The notes beneath the pieces were generated by a model. It saw only the letters and a program-made list of their open reading frames with translations, was not told where the DNA came from and searched no databases. A stretch of 64,000 nucleotides of DNA from Agromyces cerinus (lineage in GTDB: Bacteria; Actinomycetota; Actinomycetes; Actinomycetales; Microbacteriaceae), in NCBI RefSeq assembly GCF_016907835.1, contig NZ_JAFBCT010000001.1:2728001-2792000 (forward strand), given 5' to 3'. Position numbers and translations under genes: made by a program. The stretch's first letter is position 1. Each line of letters starts with the position of its first letter. Positions 46,479 to 55,261 of the stretch are shown piece by piece.

Positions 46479-47651
46479 ATGTCCTCCGAAGAGATCCGCA
46501 TCCTCGCGCCTGCCGGCGCGGCCAAGACCATCCGCCGCGAGCTCTCGCGGCGGCGCTTCCTGAGCTTCGCCGCTGCGGCGAGCTCGGCCGGGCTGCTCGC
46601 CGCGTGCGCGCCGACCGGATCGCCCACGACCGCCCAGGCCTCCGGCGGTCCGCTCGAGTCGAAGCTCTCCATCTACACCTGGGGCGACTACGACGCTCCC
46701 GACGTGCTCGACGCCTTCACCGCCGACCTCGGTCCGAAGATCTCGCTCAGCGCCTTCAACTCGAACGAGGAGATGGTCGCCAAGCTCGTCGGGGCGCGCG
46801 GCACGAGCGGCTACGACATCGTCGTGCCGACCGGCACGTTCGTCGCCCAGATGGCCGAGCACGGACTGCTGGCCAAGCTGAACCACGATCTGATCCCGAA
46901 CCTGAAGCACGTCGACCCGACGTTCCTCGGCCGGGCCTGGGATCCCGACAACGAGTACTCGATCTGCAAGGCGTGGGGCACGACCGGCTTCATCTACGAC
47001 GTCACGGCGATCGACCGCGACCTGAAGGACTGGAACGACTTCATCGACGCCGCGAAGAACGAGGCGAGCGGCAAGACCTCCCTGCTCGACGACCCGTCGG
47101 AGCTCACCGGGCTGTACTTCTGGGCGAACGGCATCCCGTGGACCACGACCGATCCCGATCACCTCGACGCCGCTGAGGAGTTCCTCGTCGACCTCGCACC
47201 GCACATCTCGGCGTTCGACTCGTACCCCGGCGGCAGCGCCATCCCCCAGGCCACCCACATGCTCATGCAGGTCTACAACGGCGACGCCCGCCTCGGCATG
47301 CTCGAGAGCCCCGACCCCGATCGGTGGAAGTTCGTACTCGGCTCGCCGGCGACCGAGATCTGGATGGACAACTGGGCGATCGCCGCGGGTGCTCCGAACC
47401 CCGAGGCCGCGCACGCGTTCATCGACTACGTGCTCTCGCCCGAGAACGCGCTCGCCGAGCTCGACTACATCGGCTATGACACGGGCGCGAAGGGCATCGC
47501 CGAGGCGGCGGCCGAGGCGGGCCTGCCGATGCTCGACCTCGTCTTCTTCCCACCCGAGCAGCTCGCGACCATGCACGAGGGCGAGCTGACCGAGGCGCAG
47601 GAGCGCGTCGTGCAGATCTGGAACACGACGAAGGCGGCGGCAGGTGCGTAA
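46479..47651 (+). CDS. potD: Polyamine-type ABC transporter substrate-binding lipoprotein
   Basis: A 390-residue binding protein of the SBP_bac_8/PotD group. The N-terminus combines a Tat motif (SRRRFLSFAAAASS) with a lipobox (LLAAC, Cys near 43). Binding-domain features are LSIYTWGDYDAPDVLDAF, YDIVVPTGTFVAQM, CKAWGTTGFIYD and NWAIAAGAPNPEAAHAFIDY. A dual Tat/lipoprotein signal is common in actinobacteria. The start follows GAGGAGTCACG. Confidence 0.88.
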   Translation: MSSEEIRILAPAGAAKTIRRELSRRRFLSFAAAASSAGLLAACAPTGSPTTAQASGGPLESKLSIYTWGDYDAPDVLDAFTADLGPKISLSAFNSNEEMVAKLVGARGTSGYDIVVPTGTFVAQMAEHGLLAKLNHDLIPNLKHVDPTFLGRAWDPDNEYSICKAWGTTGFIYDVTAIDRDLKDWNDFIDAAKNEASGKTSLLDDPSELTGLYFWANGIPWTTTDPDHLDAAEEFLVDLAPHISAFDSYPGGSAIPQATHMLMQVYNGDARLGMLESPDPDRWKFVLGSPATEIWMDNWAIAAGAPNPEAAHAFIDYVLSPENALAELDYIGYDTGAKGIAEAAAEAGLPMLDLVFFPPEQLATMHEGELTEAQERVVQIWNTTKAAAGA

Positions 47652-48570
47652 ACGACTCCCCGGATTCCTGCTCGCGGCGCCCGCCTGGGCGTGGCTCGCA
47701 ATCTTCTTCGTCGCCCCCGTGGCGTTGGTCGTGTGGTTCAGCTTCGGCTACAAGCCGAGCATCTTCGCGACCCAGGCCACCGACAAGCTCTCGTTCGACC
47801 GCTACGCCGAGGTGTTCAGCCCGACGTTCTTCGCGACGTTCCAGAACACGCTGTGGGTCGGCGTCGCCGGCACCGTGCTGTGCTTCCTGATCGGGCTCCC
47901 GGTCGCCTATTGGATGGCGGTGAAGGCTCCGCCGTCGCGGCGCGGCCTCCTCGTCGCGCTCGTCATGGTGCCGTTCTGGACGAACTTCCTCGTGCGCACC
48001 ATCGGCTGGCAGGTCATCCTCTCGCCCGAGGGCTGGCTCTCGACGGCACTGCAGAGCGTCGGCTTCGAGCCGCTCGCGATCCTGAACACGCGCGGCGCGG
48101 TGCTCCTCGGCGTCGTCTACAACTACCTGCCGCTCATGATCCTGCCGCTGTTCGTCGCGTTCGACCGGGTCAACGGGCCGCTCCGCGAGGCGTCGAAAGA
48201 CCTCGGTGCCGGCAAGTGGACGACTTTCTTCCGCATCACCCTGCCGCTCGCGCAGCCCGGCATCATCGCGGGCGTGCTGCTCGTCTACATCCCGCTCATG
48301 GGCGACTACATCACCGCGACGGTGCTCGGCGGGGCGAAGGGCAACATGGTCGGCCAGCTCGTCGCGAGCCAGTTCCAGACCGCGCAGAACTGGGCGCTCG
48401 GCTCCGCGATGGCGGTCGTGCTGATCTTCGTGATCCTCGCCACCGTCGCCATCGGTGCGGCCATCGTGTGGCTCGTCACCCTGCCGATCAGGGCGAGCCA
48501 CCGGCTCGTGATCGGTGCGCCGGCCACTGCGCCGGCATCCGTTTCGATCCGTGAGGAGGTCGCGGCATGA
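47644..48570 (+). CDS. potB: Polyamine-type ABC transporter permease (PotB-like)
   Basis: A 308-residue permease with six helices. The cytoplasmic EAA loop REASKDLGAGKWTTFFRITLP is the binding-protein-dependent transport signature, and VPFWTNFLVRTIGWQVIL is typical of PotB. GTG start inside the last codons of the binding-protein gene (8-base overlap). Confidence 0.9.
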   Translation: MRKRLPGFLLAAPAWAWLAIFFVAPVALVVWFSFGYKPSIFATQATDKLSFDRYAEVFSPTFFATFQNTLWVGVAGTVLCFLIGLPVAYWMAVKAPPSRRGLLVALVMVPFWTNFLVRTIGWQVILSPEGWLSTALQSVGFEPLAILNTRGAVLLGVVYNYLPLMILPLFVAFDRVNGPLREASKDLGAGKWTTFFRITLPLAQPGIIAGVLLVYIPLMGDYITATVLGGAKGNMVGQLVASQFQTAQNWALGSAMAVVLIFVILATVAIGAAIVWLVTLPIRASHRLVIGAPATAPASVSIREEVAA

Positions 48571-49442
48571 GCGTTCGAGCAACGCAGCAAGAGGTGCGGC
48601 GGCCGCGCAGGGCGTGGTCGGATGTCGCGTTCAACGTGTGGGGCATCCTGGTGATGGTCTTCCTGTTCGCCCCCATCGCGGTGATCATCGTCTCCTCGTT
48701 CAACGTCGGGCGACTGCTGGTCTCGTGGGACCACTTCGGGTTCGACTCGTTCCTCGCGCTGCTCGCGAAGCCGTCGATCCGCGACGCGGTCTGGATCTCG
48801 GTGCAGACGGGCTTCATCGCCGCCCTCGTCGCCACGGCGCTCGGCACACTCGCGGGCATCGCGATGGCGCGGCATCCGGGCAAGTGGGTGTGGTGGTTCA
48901 TGGGACTGCTGCTGCTCGTCTCGGTCACGCCCGAGATCGTCGACGCCGTCGCCCTGCTGCCGTGGATGGTCTTCCTCGGGCAGGACCTCGGCATGGCGGT
49001 CTTCAACGACGGCATCGTGCGCCTCGTGATCGGCCACTCGCTGTTCTCGATCACGGTGGTCTCGTACCTCGTGCGAGCGCGGCTCGTGGGCCAGGAGGCG
49101 CAGCTCGAGGAGGCCTCGGCCGACCTGTACGCGACGCCGACCCGCACGTTCCGCAAGGTCACCCTGCCGCTCGCGATGCCGGCGGTCTTCGCCGGATTCA
49201 TGCTGTCGTTCACGTTCAGCCTCGACAACACGGTCATCGCGGCATTCGTCTCGGTCTCGGGGTCGACGCCGTGGCCGGTCTACGTGCTGAGTGCGCTGCG
49301 CAGCGGCCTGAAGCCCGAGATCGCAGCGGTCTCGACGATCATGCTCGTGCTCACGCTCATCGCGCTCGCGCTCGTCGCGCTCGTGCTGAAACGCTCGGGA
49401 GACTCGGCGGCCGACATCGCCCGCACCATGGGCGGCGGCTGA
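48567..49442 (+). CDS. potC: Polyamine-type ABC transporter permease (PotC-like)
   Basis: A 291-residue permease with six helices. The EAA loop is LEEASADLYATPTRTFRKVTLP and SFTFSLDNTVIAAFVSVSGS is a PotC-type segment. It overlaps potB by ATGA and ends the operon; a strong hairpin follows 48 bases later. Confidence 0.9.
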   Translation: MSVRATQQEVRRPRRAWSDVAFNVWGILVMVFLFAPIAVIIVSSFNVGRLLVSWDHFGFDSFLALLAKPSIRDAVWISVQTGFIAALVATALGTLAGIAMARHPGKWVWWFMGLLLLVSVTPEIVDAVALLPWMVFLGQDLGMAVFNDGIVRLVIGHSLFSITVVSYLVRARLVGQEAQLEEASADLYATPTRTFRKVTLPLAMPAVFAGFMLSFTFSLDNTVIAAFVSVSGSTPWPVYVLSALRSGLKPEIAAVSTIMLVLTLIALALVALVLKRSGDSAADIARTMGGG

Positions 49443-49489
49443 GTCTCCGCGTCGTCGCGCACGCGCGACTGCGCGCACACACGCAGCAC

Positions 49490-49530
49490 ACACGACAGGG
49501 GCGGGAGCACAGCTCCCGCCCCTGTCGTGT
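49490..49530. terminator. Bidirectional hairpin terminator
   Basis: Perfect 19-base arms (49490-49508 and 49512-49530) surround a three-base loop. It lies between the polyamine transporter operon and the convergent lipoprotein gene, serving both. Confidence 0.9.
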
Positions 49531-49552
49531 CAGTGGTGCGCTCGTGAGAGCC

Positions 49553-50032
49553 TCAGCCGACCGACGAGCAGACGCCGACCAGATCCGTCATGGACTTCTG
49601 CAGCGTCGCGGCCTGCTCGCTGATCTTCGTCATGTCGACGTTGGCCGGGTCGGTGGTGACGGCCGTGATCAGCTCGGAGTATGCGGTCACGGCGTCGGCG
49701 GCACCCGTTGCGACGACGGAGACCTCTTCGTTCGAGATCTTGCCCGAGGCCTCGGTGAGCGAGACCTTGACGGTCTCGAACGCGGCGAGTGCGGCGGCGG
49801 CGTCGGTCATGTCCACCGTCGTCAGCCCGGTGAGCTCCTCCATGCTGCTCTTGACGATCTCGCATGCCTCGTCTTTGGTCTGGCCGGCTTCGGCCTTCGG
49901 CTCGGGCTTCGCGCTCTCGGCCGATGCGCCCTTGGTGTCCTCGTCGGCGGCGGTGCCCGTGGCGGCGCAACCCGTGAAGAGCAGGGCGAGCACGGCGAGC
50001 GAGCCGGCGGCGATCAGGCGTGGTGACGTCAT
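49553..50032 (-). CDS. Small lipoprotein of unknown function
   Basis: A 159-residue protein with a lipoprotein signal (ALLFTGC, Cys near 22), a charged Glu/Lys/Ala linker and a helical domain (DEACEIVKSSMEELTGL, AADAVTAYSELITAV). The mature part has two further Cys, one near the linker end and one near the C-terminus (GVCSSVG), which could pair. I do not recognise a family. The start follows AAGGGGAAC. It is a single-gene unit. Confidence 0.8.
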   Translation of the reverse strand: MTSPRLIAAGSLAVLALLFTGCAATGTAADEDTKGASAESAKPEPKAEAGQTKDEACEIVKSSMEELTGLTTVDMTDAAAALAAFETVKVSLTEASGKISNEEVSVVATGAADAVTAYSELITAVTTDPANVDMTKISEQAATLQKSMTDLVGVCSSVG

Positions 50033-50168
50033 GTGTGTGGTTCCCCTTCGGATGCGGGTCGATCCGACCCCCGGACATCCAACCAGTCCTCGCACCCCCT
50101 CGCGATGGGGAGCGCTCCCCATGGGCTCGTCGCCGAACCGGGCGATCCGCGATCGGCCGCCGATGCCG

Positions 50169-51002
50169 TCAGGCAGGGGCGTCGGACACCCCCGCCGGCG
50201 CGAGCCGCTCGCGGAGGAACTCGAACATCTGCTCGCGCTCGAGGAACGCCCGATTCGGCGGGTCCTCGCGCACACCCCCGGTCAGCACGGAATGCGCACC
50301 CTTCGGCGTCCCGTCGGTGCTGTCGGCGCCGGACGGGAGACGCACGACCGTGACCGCACGTCCGAGGTGGCGCTCGAGGGCGACCATCCTCGCATCGCCC
50401 GACCTCGCATCCTGCGTGAATCGGAGACCGAGCACGCAGGGTGCCGAGTCCGCTCGAGACGCCGCGTAGCGTTCGAGCGCCTCTGCGGGCACGCCGACGC
50501 TCCGCGCACGTGACCGGCTCACCGGGAACGGGGCCGCCGGCTGACTCACGACGGCGGCCTGAATCTCGTCGGTCGTCACCGCCGTCGCGATGGCGAATCC
50601 CCCGGTGAAGCACATGCCGATGATGCCGACGCCGCGACCGGGGGCGCGAGCGGCGAGGTCGCCCGCCACGAGCCGGAGGAAGTCCGTGACCTGCCCCCTG
50701 AGATCGAGCGAGAAGGCGCGGAACTCGGCCATGACGCAGAGCTTGGCCACGGCGGCGACCTGGCCGAGGACGCTGGGCCGACGACCCGGCACGCCGAAGA
50801 GCGACGGCATGACCACGGTGAACCCGTGGTCGACGAGGAGGTCGCCGAGTTCGATCGTGCTCGGCACGATGCCGGGGATCTCGGGGAGCAGGATGACGCC
50901 CGGGCCGTCACCGCGCTCGAGGCATTCGACCGCGAGCGTTCCATCGGAGACCATGGTGCGCTGCCATCTGCTGAGCTCTGGCACCGCGTCGGCGTCGGTC
51001 AT
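50169..51002 (-). CDS. Dienelactone hydrolase family protein
   Basis: A 277-residue alpha/beta hydrolase. GMCFTGGFAIAT carries the Cys nucleophile typical of dienelactone hydrolases (about 143), and GAHSVLTGG near 240 holds a His. The strand GPGVILLPEIPGIV gives the oxyanion side with the conserved Glu. The family hydrolyses lactones and esters in aromatic breakdown, but the substrate here is unknown. The start at 51002 gives the normal N-terminus. It is divergent from the isochorismatase-like gene by 89 bases. Confidence 0.82.
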   Translation of the reverse strand: MTDADAVPELSRWQRTMVSDGTLAVECLERGDGPGVILLPEIPGIVPSTIELGDLLVDHGFTVVMPSLFGVPGRRPSVLGQVAAVAKLCVMAEFRAFSLDLRGQVTDFLRLVAGDLAARAPGRGVGIIGMCFTGGFAIATAVTTDEIQAAVVSQPAAPFPVSRSRARSVGVPAEALERYAASRADSAPCVLGLRFTQDARSGDARMVALERHLGRAVTVVRLPSGADSTDGTPKGAHSVLTGGVREDPPNRAFLEREQMFEFLRERLAPAGVSDAPA

Positions 51003-51091
51003 CGGATGCTCCGCTCGCTCGGGATGCGGCCAGCCTAGAACCGCGGGGCCCGGCAGCGACAGGGTCCCGCTGGGACACCGCATGGGCTAGC

Positions 51092-51655
51092 GTGGCTCGC
51101 GTGACCCGGACGCTTGTCATCATCGACATCCAGAACGACTACTTCGAGGGCGGCGCGCACCCGCTGGTCGGCCCCGAAGCGGCCGCCGTCAACGCCGCGC
51201 GCCTGTTGGCTTCGCACCGCGAGGACGGCCAGCCCGTCGTGCACGTGCAGCACGTGTGGGAGGCCCCCGACGCCGAGTTCTTCGCCCCTGGCACGCACGG
51301 CGTCGAGATCCATCCGCTCGTCGCGCCGGCCGACGGCGAGCCCGTCGTCGTCAAGGCGAACCCCAACTCGTTCCTCGGCACCGACCTCGACGCGCGTCTC
51401 CGCGAGGCCGGCGCCGACGTCGACGGCGTCGTGATCGTCGGCATGATGTCGAGCATGTGCGTCGACGCGACCGTGCGCGCGGCCGCCGACGCGGGCTATT
51501 CCGTGACGGTCGCCCACGACGCGTGCGCCGCACCCGACCTGGCGTTCGGCGGCACGGTGGTGCCCGCCGCGCAGGTGCATGGCGCGTTCATGGCGGCGCT
51601 CGGCGACAGCTACGCCGAGGTCGTCTCGACCGACGAACTGCTCGCGGGCCGGTAG
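51092..51655 (+). CDS. Isochorismatase-family cysteine hydrolase
   Basis: A 187-residue hydrolase. The catalytic triad is visible as Asp in IDIQNDYFEGG (about 12), Lys in VVVKANPNSF (about 91) and Cys in VGMMSSMCVDATVR (about 122). This triad is that of nicotinamidase-like amidases; the exact substrate is not evident. GTG 51092 or GTG 51101 starts it, as a short leader. Confidence 0.88.
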   Translation: MARVTRTLVIIDIQNDYFEGGAHPLVGPEAAAVNAARLLASHREDGQPVVHVQHVWEAPDAEFFAPGTHGVEIHPLVAPADGEPVVVKANPNSFLGTDLDARLREAGADVDGVVIVGMMSSMCVDATVRAAADAGYSVTVAHDACAAPDLAFGGTVVPAAQVHGAFMAALGDSYAEVVSTDELLAGR

Positions 51656-51757
51656 CTCGCGAATTGGGGCTTCGCGCGGCCCGAGCAGAACGGCAAGGTT
51701 TCACGCGCGACATCCGCTGATCGCCGCAGTTTCGCCGCAGTGCTCGGCTCGAATGCG

Positions 51758-51772
51758 GAACTCTTGCAGTTC
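51758..51772 (+). promoter_or_regulatory. Candidate operator upstream of the RamB-like gene
   Basis: GAACT-CTTGC-AGTTC is a perfect 5-5-5 inverted repeat 42 bases before the start. Its sequence AACTCTTGCA differs from the AACTTTGCA core of known RamB sites by one inserted base, which suggests autoregulation. Confidence 0.45.
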
Positions 51773-51814
51773 TTCCGTTTGTGGCTTCGGGCGGCGCGTG
51801 TCACCATCGAAGAC

Positions 51815-53299
51815 ATGATCACCGCGGATCGCAGCGCGAACCCCTCCCCCGACCTCGCCGAGACGAGCGCCGACGAGGTCGACGCGCTCACGCTCGGCCG
51901 CCGCATCCGCGATCGTCGAACGGCCCGCAACATGACCCTCGGCGAGCTCGCCGCCGCGATCGACCGGGCACCGAGCCAGGTCTCGGCGATCGAGAACGGC
52001 AAGCGGGAGCCGCGGCTCTCGATGCTGCGCACGATCGCCCTCGCACTCGGCACGAGCGTGGACGAACTGCTGCGAGCGGATGCTCCTTCGGAACGTGCCG
52101 CCCTCGAGATCGCCGTCGAGCGCGCCCAGCGCGGGCCCGTGTTCGCGGCACTCGGGCTGCCGTCGTTCCGTGTCGCGAAGGGCATGAACGACCAGACGCT
52201 GCAGACGATCCTGAGCCTGCACAACGAGATCGACCGCCTGCACCGCGAGCGCGCGGCGACGCCCGAGGAGGCGCGGCGGGCGAACGCGCAGCTGCGTGCC
52301 GAGATGCGCGCCCGCGACAACTTCTACCCCGAACTCGAGGCGAAGGCGGCCGAGCTGCTCGAGGCCGTCGGCCACACCGGAGGCCCGGTGTCGCACCAGC
52401 TCGTCGCCGACATGGCGAGCCACCTCGGCTACTCGCTGCACTACGTCGGCGACCTGCCGCACTCGACCCGCTCGGTGACCGACAAGCGCAACGGCCGCCT
52501 CTACCTGCCGACGCAGCAGTCGCCGTCGCGCGACTCGCGCTCCCCCATCCTGCAGGCGCTCGCGAGCCACCTGCTCGACCACGAGGAGCCGCGCGGCTAC
52601 GCCGACTTCCTGCGACAGCGCATCGAGACGAACTACCTGACCGCGGCGATCCTGCTGCCCGAGCAGGCGGCGGTGCGCTTCCTCACCGAGGCGAAGAACC
52701 TGCGCCGCATCTCGATGGAGGACCTGCGCGACGCCTTCGCCGTCTCCTACGAGACGGCGGCGCACCGGTTCACGAACCTCGCGACGGCCAGGCTCGGCAT
52801 CCCCGTGCACTTCACGAAGGTGCACGAGTCGGGCACGATCATCAAGGCCTACGAGAACGACCGCGTGCGATTCCCCTCCGACGCGCTCGGCGCGATCGAG
52901 GGCACGACGATGTGCCGCAACTGGACGGCGCGCACCGTCTTCGATGTCGAGGACCGCTTCAGCCCCTGGTACCAGTACACCGACACCCCGTCGGGCACCT
53001 TCTGGTGCACCTCGCGCATCGAGAAGGCGAAGGAGGGCGAGTACTCGGTCTCGGTCGGCGTGCCGTTCGAACACGTGAAGTGGTTCCGCGGGCGCGAGAC
53101 ACCGCATCGTGCGGTTTCACGATGCCCCGATCCCGCCTGCTGCCAGGCGCCGACCGGGCTCGCCGATCGATGGGCGGATGCCTCGTGGCCCGCCGCCCGC
53201 ACCCCGACGAGCCTGCTCGCGGCGCTGCCGACGGGCACGTTCCCCGGCGTCGACCAGACCGAGGTCTACCAGTTCCTCGAGGCGCACTCGCCGAGTTGA
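51815..53299 (+). CDS. ramB: RamB/PrpR-like regulator (XRE HTH with ImmA/IrrE-type domain)
   Basis: A 494-residue regulator of acetate/propionate metabolism. The HTH is at about 25-80 (RRTARNMTLGELAAAIDRAP, SQVSAIENGKREPRLSMLRT). An IrrE/DUF955-type region follows (ASHLLDHEEPRG, with HExxH lost). The C-terminal domain has Cys residues in GTTMCRNWT, FWCTSR and RCPDPACCQ, positions that bind a 4Fe-4S cluster in PrpR relatives. ATG 51815 gives the family's usual start; a longer frame from 51740 would cover the operator. RamB homologues regulate aceA/aceB, present here at 35-38 kb. Confidence 0.82.
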   Translation: MITADRSANPSPDLAETSADEVDALTLGRRIRDRRTARNMTLGELAAAIDRAPSQVSAIENGKREPRLSMLRTIALALGTSVDELLRADAPSERAALEIAVERAQRGPVFAALGLPSFRVAKGMNDQTLQTILSLHNEIDRLHRERAATPEEARRANAQLRAEMRARDNFYPELEAKAAELLEAVGHTGGPVSHQLVADMASHLGYSLHYVGDLPHSTRSVTDKRNGRLYLPTQQSPSRDSRSPILQALASHLLDHEEPRGYADFLRQRIETNYLTAAILLPEQAAVRFLTEAKNLRRISMEDLRDAFAVSYETAAHRFTNLATARLGIPVHFTKVHESGTIIKAYENDRVRFPSDALGAIEGTTMCRNWTARTVFDVEDRFSPWYQYTDTPSGTFWCTSRIEKAKEGEYSVSVGVPFEHVKWFRGRETPHRAVSRCPDPACCQAPTGLADRWADASWPAARTPTSLLAALPTGTFPGVDQTEVYQFLEAHSPS

Positions 53300-53374
53300 G
53301 CGACGCCGCGAGCCGCGCCGCGAGTCCGGGCAGCATGTCCGGCCGTGAGCGGATGTCGAGACACGACGAACTGG

Positions 53375-53393
53375 CGCGAGTGCATGCCTCGCG
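53375..53393 (+). promoter_or_regulatory. Inverted repeat upstream of the amine oxidase operon
   Basis: CGCGAG-N7-CTCGCG (53375-53393) is a perfect six-base inverted repeat 40 bases before the oxidase start, in the expected promoter zone. The regulator is unknown. Confidence 0.35.
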
Positions 53394-53432
53394 AAAGGAT
53401 GGAAGCACCACAACTGCATCGGAGTGATACCC

Positions 53433-54881
53433 GTGGGCACCACCGTCTTCGAACGACACCAGCCGCCGGCATCCGTCATCGCCCATTCGCTCGAGAACAC
53501 CGCCCGTTCGGTGTTCTGGCTCGACGACCTGCCCGAGGGCGCCGTGGGCGGTCGCCCCAAGCTCACGGGCGACCGCGTCGCCGACCTCGCCATCGTCGGC
53601 GGCGGCTACACCGGCCTCTGGACCGCGGTGCTCGCCAAGCGCCGCAACCCCGACGCGCGCATCGTGCTCGTCGAGGCGAAGAGCATCGGCTGGGCGGCAT
53701 CCGGTCGCAACGGCGGCTTCTGCGAAGCGAGCCTCACGCACGGTGACGAGAACGGCCAGGCCCGCTGGCCGAAGGAGATGCCGACGCTGCACCGCCTCGG
53801 CATGGAGAACCTCGACGCGATCGAGGCCGCAGAGGCCGAGTACGGCATGGACTTCCACTTCGAGCGCACGGGCATGCTCGCGCCGGCGATCGAGGAGCAC
53901 CAGGTCGAGTGGCTGCGCGACTGGCACGCCGAAGCCGTCAAGCATGGCGAAGAGGGCGTCGTCTTCCTCGACCAGGAGGCCGTGCAGGCCTCGGTCGCGT
54001 CGCCGACCTACCTGGCAGGCGTCTGGGAGCAGCGCACGAACGCCATGGTGCACCCCGCGCGACTCGTCTCCGAGCTCGCCCGCGTCGCCGAAGAGCTCGG
54101 CGTCGAGATCTTCGAGCACTCCCCCGTCAAGCGCCTCGACACCCCCGGCTCGACCGGCGCGGTGTCGGTCATCACCGACGATGGCCGGGTCGACGCCGCG
54201 CACGCCGTGCTCGCGACCAACGTGTTCCCGTCGCTCCTGAAGCGCAACCGCCTCATGACCGTGCCGGTCTACGACTACGTGCTCATGACCGAGCCGCTGT
54301 CGCAGCAGCAGCTCGCCGACATCGGGTGGAACGATCGCCAGGGCATCGGCGACATGGCCAACCAGTTCCACTACTACCGCCTGTCGAAGGACAACCGCAT
54401 CCTCTTCGGCGGCTACGACGCGATCTACAACTACGGCCGCAAGGTGCGATCGGAGTACGAGAACCGTCCCGAGAGCTGGCAGAAGCTGGCCAGCCACTTC
54501 TTCACGACGTTCCCGCAGCTCGAAGGGCTGCAGTTCAGCCACCAGTGGGCGGGCGCGATCGACACGAGCACCCAGTTCACGGCGTTCTTCGGCACCGCAC
54601 GCGACAACCGGGTCGCCTACGCCGCCGGCTTCACCGGCCTCGGCGTCGGCTCGACCCGGTTCGCGGCCGAGGTCATGCTCGACCTGCTCGAGGGCCGCGA
54701 CAACGAGCGCACGCAGCTCGAGATGGTGCGGAAGCGCCCCCTGCCCTTCCCTCCCGAGCCCGCCGCGTCGATGGGCATCAACGCGACCCGCTGGTCGCTG
54801 AACCGTGCCGACCACAACCGGGGCAAGCGCAACGTGCTGCTGAAGACCCTCGACGCACTCGGATTGGGGTTCGACTCATGA
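53433..54881 (+). CDS. FAD-dependent amine oxidase (DAO family, gamma-glutamylputrescine oxidase-like)
   Basis: A 482-residue flavoprotein of the DAO family. The FAD-binding motif is ADLAIVGGGYTGLWTA (about 50-65) with VLVEAKSIGWAASGRNGGF, the PuuB-like flavin attachment region. C-terminal AGAIDTSTQFTAFF and GFTGLGVGSTRF close the FAD site. It probably deaminates putrescine, its glutamyl form or another primary amine to an aldehyde. The GTG at 53433 has GGAG eight bases upstream and is preferred to GTG 53424. Its stop overlaps the cupin start (ATGA). Confidence 0.87.
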   Translation: MGTTVFERHQPPASVIAHSLENTARSVFWLDDLPEGAVGGRPKLTGDRVADLAIVGGGYTGLWTAVLAKRRNPDARIVLVEAKSIGWAASGRNGGFCEASLTHGDENGQARWPKEMPTLHRLGMENLDAIEAAEAEYGMDFHFERTGMLAPAIEEHQVEWLRDWHAEAVKHGEEGVVFLDQEAVQASVASPTYLAGVWEQRTNAMVHPARLVSELARVAEELGVEIFEHSPVKRLDTPGSTGAVSVITDDGRVDAAHAVLATNVFPSLLKRNRLMTVPVYDYVLMTEPLSQQQLADIGWNDRQGIGDMANQFHYYRLSKDNRILFGGYDAIYNYGRKVRSEYENRPESWQKLASHFFTTFPQLEGLQFSHQWAGAIDTSTQFTAFFGTARDNRVAYAAGFTGLGVGSTRFAAEVMLDLLEGRDNERTQLEMVRKRPLPFPPEPAASMGINATRWSLNRADHNRGKRNVLLKTLDALGLGFDS

Positions 54882-55237
54882 GCGACGACCTCCGCCTCAT
54901 CGCCGGCGCGCTGACGGATGCCCCGGGGCTCGTGCTCGAGCACGAGCCGGTGCCGGCCGACCAGGTCGTCGCGGGCGCGCCCGCGACCGGCTACCGGGCA
55001 CTCGATTCGTCGGAGGCCGGTGAGATCGGCGTCTGGGAGATGACGCCCGGCGCGATGCGCGACGTCGAGGTCGACGAGGTCTTCGTCGTGCTCGCGGGCG
55101 CCGCGACGGTCGAGTTCGAGCACCCGATCGGCGACCCGATCATCCTCGCCCCGGGCGCCGTCGTGCGCCTCGAGGCGGGCATGAAGACGATCTGGACCGT
55201 GCGCGAGACGCTGCGCAAGGTGTTCATCTCGCGCTGA
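54878..55237 (+). CDS. Cupin-domain protein
   Basis: A 119-residue single-domain cupin (Cupin_3/EutQ-like) with GEIGVWEMTPGAM, VDEVFVVLAGAATVEF and LAPGAVVRLEAGMKTIWTV. Usual metal-binding His residues are missing, so it may bind a ligand rather than catalyse. It lies between the amine oxidase and an aldehyde dehydrogenase, coupled by ATGA to the former, so a role in the same amine pathway is likely but not known. Confidence 0.85.
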   Translation: MSDDLRLIAGALTDAPGLVLEHEPVPADQVVAGAPATGYRALDSSEAGEIGVWEMTPGAMRDVEVDEVFVVLAGAATVEFEHPIGDPIILAPGAVVRLEAGMKTIWTVRETLRKVFISR

Positions 55238-55261
55238 GGCGCGACGGAGGAGGATCAGAGA

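Noticed and set aside
51740..51814. N-terminal extension of the RamB-like protein
   Set aside because: The extra 25 residues lie over the inverted repeat and are absent from the family's usual start.
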